This document shows, in pieces, positions 5,054-6,132 of a stretch of 6,132 nt of DNA. The translations under genes and the position numbers were made by a program. The DNA is from Nitrososphaerota archaeon (GTDB lineage Archaea > Thermoproteota > Bathyarchaeia > Bathyarchaeales > Bathycorpusculaceae), in contig JAITBW010000130.1 of the NCBI GenBank assembly GCA_031283385.1, forward strand, positions 1-6,132, read 5' to 3'. How positions within the stretch are numbered: the first letter of the stretch is position 1; every line of letters begins with the position of its first letter. The notes under the pieces are model-generated. The model was not told the origin of the DNA. It ran no database searches and saw nothing but the letters and a program-made list of their open reading frames with translations.

Positions 5054-5131
5054 TGGTGGGCCGAACCGGATTCGGACCGGCGACCTTCTGCACGTCAAGC
5101 AGATGTCCTAACCAGGCTAGACGACCGGCCC
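5054..5131 (-). tRNA. tRNA-Val (anticodon GAC), CCA end encoded
   Basis: A full cloverleaf can be drawn on the - strand. The acceptor stem is GGGCCGG with TCGGCCC (last pair G-U), the D stem GTCT/GGAC, the anticodon stem TCTGC/GCAGA with loop TTGACGT, the variable loop is five bases, the T stem GCCGG/CCGGT, and the discriminator is A. The anticodon GAC (5096-5094) reads GUC and GUU valine codons. CCA is encoded at 5056-5054. No intron is present. The T loop reads TCCGAAT, with C where the near-universal T55 is expected (5075). TTTAATA on the - strand at 5171-5165 may be its TATA box. Confidence 0.95.
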
Positions 5132-5263
5132 ACGACTAATATTGCATATTTGACGCCATGCAAGTATTAAACCGTTTCCATTTAAACTATCCATTACTTC
5201 AACTTACTGTATATTATAATTAAACTTGGCATAAAAAACTGGTTTTGTTTATTCATGCACGTT
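5132..5263. other. Short intergenic region between tRNA-Val and the surface-protein gene
   Basis: No gene is visible. On the - strand a run of six T (5238-5233) lies 25 bp after the surface-protein stop and may end its transcript. TTTAATA (5171-5165) could be the tRNA promoter element. The rest is AT-rich without clear repeats. Confidence 0.4.
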
Positions 5264-5941
5264 TTACATTTTTTCTTTTGGTTTACGTTTTGTAAACAGA
5301 GCAAGGGATACAACAGTTATAAGTGAAATAACACCTACAAATGCATAAACAGTATTAATTGGAAAATCAGACTCAGATATGCTGTCATCAAAGTCAATGT
5401 TAGGTGTAAATGGTGCCTCTAAGTTAGAAGTAGGTTGTGGACTCACATCTGTTGTAAAGTAAATCAACGCATTATCGTAATAAGCGTCATTCCGTGCATA
5501 GTCAATATATCGAGCATCAACTCTTAAAATATGTTCCCCTTGCGGTAAATCTACAAGATCAACATACCCTGAAATTAGATAATAAGAAAACAAACTTGAT
5601 GGCTTAGTTGTTGTGAACCCAGTATCATCACCAGATCTTGCCCATAATGGAACAAATTCGAAAGTTATGGGTACTGTAACTTTAGATTGGTGGTCAAGAC
5701 TGTAGGTTATTATTACATCGGCAACGTTTGGGTCAAATTGAGCTTTAACCGTAAAGTTGAGACAAACCTGATTTGTAGCATACGTAATGTTTGTTGGGGA
5801 AATTATGTAAAGCGGAGACGCATATCTGAGTTTCCCATCATCCTGATAACTATACTGTGCTTGAACAGGTTGCAAAACACATAATGATGATATTATTAAA
5901 AATCCAAGAACTGCAAGACATATGCAAATTTTAGATTTCAT
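5264..5941 (-). CDS. Secreted, membrane-anchored surface protein with Ig-like beta-rich domain
   Basis: A 225-residue protein of unknown function. Residues 1-28 are a Sec signal peptide (KSK, hydrophobic core 6-22, PVQA before Q29). Residues 44-166 are Ser/Thr/Tyr/Val-rich and beta-like, with an 'IISPTN.TY' opening, a 'ITYSLD' strand and 'LPQGEHILRVDARY', an arrangement typical of archaeal Ig-like/CARDB-like surface domains. N51-I-T and N62-F-T are possible N-glycosylation sites. An acidic linker (about 172-194) leads to a C-terminal membrane helix at 196-216 and a basic KRKPKEK tail, so the domain faces outside with the tail in the cytoplasm. Such proteins are abundant in Bathyarchaeia and methanogens and are usually hypothetical. 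The start is supported by GGTGA four bases before the ATG and by a TATA box at 5981-5974. It appears to be monocistronic. Confidence 0.8.
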   Translation of the reverse strand: MKSKICICLAVLGFLIISSLCVLQPVQAQYSYQDDGKLRYASPLYIISPTNITYATNQVCLNFTVKAQFDPNVADVIITYSLDHQSKVTVPITFEFVPLWARSGDDTGFTTTKPSSLFSYYLISGYVDLVDLPQGEHILRVDARYIDYARNDAYYDNALIYFTTDVSPQPTSNLEAPFTPNIDFDDSISESDFPINTVYAFVGVISLITVVSLALFTKRKPKEKM

Positions 5942-5973
5942 GTATTCACCATAAGAAACTGGACTGTAGATAA

Positions 5974-5981
5974 TATTTAAA
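5974..5981 (-). promoter_or_regulatory. TATA box of the surface-protein gene
   Basis: The - strand reads GTTTAAATATTAT, with TTTAAATA at 5981-5974 and a purine-rich BRE-like stretch (GAAATAAAG) just upstream. The predicted start near 5952 leaves a leader of about 10 nt that still includes the GGTGA ribosome site (5950-5946). Confidence 0.5.
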
Positions 5982-6017
5982 CTTTATTTCAATGCGCGTA
6001 TTAAAAATGAAACAATC

Positions 6018-6132
6018 CTAAATTCCGCAGGTTTTAGGTACTACAATATCTAAGGTTTCAAACAAAAGTCGTTGTTGTTTGGTAACTTCACAAGGAATAA
6101 TAGAGTTATCAAAAACCTTGCATTTCAAATTT
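6018..6132 (-). CDS. C-terminal end of an unidentified protein (partial, runs off the right edge)
   Basis: On the - strand 37 codons are open from 6131 to a TAG at 6020-6018. The peptide contains IIPCEVTKQQRLLFETLDIV and ends VPKTCGI. The pattern 'T-x-Q-Q-x-L-(L/F)-x-x-L-x-I-x-(V/L)-P' near the stop resembles the tails of some IS1634/IS4-like transposases, but this is memory of a loose pattern on a short fragment and I do not assign it. It is followed by the promoter of the surface-protein gene on the same strand, about 40 bp after the stop. Confidence 0.5.
   Translation of the reverse strand, partial: NLKCKVFDNSIIPCEVTKQQRLLFETLDIVVPKTCGI

Noticed and set aside
1..6132. CRISPR array
   Set aside because: No regularly spaced direct repeats of 20 bases or more were seen anywhere; the only periodic short repeats are the 7-mers in the nikR-znuA control region.

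Overview
The window looks like a piece of an AT-rich archaeal chromosome. The evidence is TTTAAATA-type TATA boxes placed so that transcripts start within about 10 nt of the first codon, starts without a Shine-Dalgarno site beside starts with GGTGA/GAGGGG sites, U-tracts instead of hairpin terminators, a NikR of the short archaeal type, and a surface protein with an N-terminal signal, a beta-rich middle and a C-terminal membrane anchor ending in Lys/Arg. The style of that surface protein and the base composition remind me of Bathyarchaeia from anaerobic or gut habitats, but that placement is inference.

Left part (1-1850, + strand): the 3' end of an unidentified gene; a two-gene overlapping unit for a dicluster Fe-S protein and a small cysteine-rich zinc-ribbon protein; a 405-bp stretch without a convincing gene (1218-1622), in which I find a nested set of helices with a TATA-like box ahead of it; and a small membrane zinc-ribbon protein of LITAF-like layout.

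Centre (1919-5022): a complete three-gene ABC importer operon of the ZnuABC/TroABCD type on the - strand (binding protein, then ATPase, then permease) and, divergently, a NikR-type ribbon-helix-helix regulator with all four expected nickel ligands. The two share a 123-bp, very AT-rich control region with several copies of TTATTAA/TTAATAA. The binding protein carries zinc-type ligands (three His plus an acid) and a short acidic His-rich loop, so a nickel-type sensor is paired with a zinc-type importer. This mismatch is the most informative biological point in the window.

Right part (5054-6132, - strand): tRNA-Val(GAC) with an encoded CCA end, a secreted and membrane-anchored surface protein with its own promoter, and the C-terminal 37 codons of a further gene that runs off the window.

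The two best leads are the candidate structured RNA (or small non-autonomous element) at about 1295-1579 and the NikR/Znu-type pairing. Everything was read by eye; no alignment, folding or database search was run.
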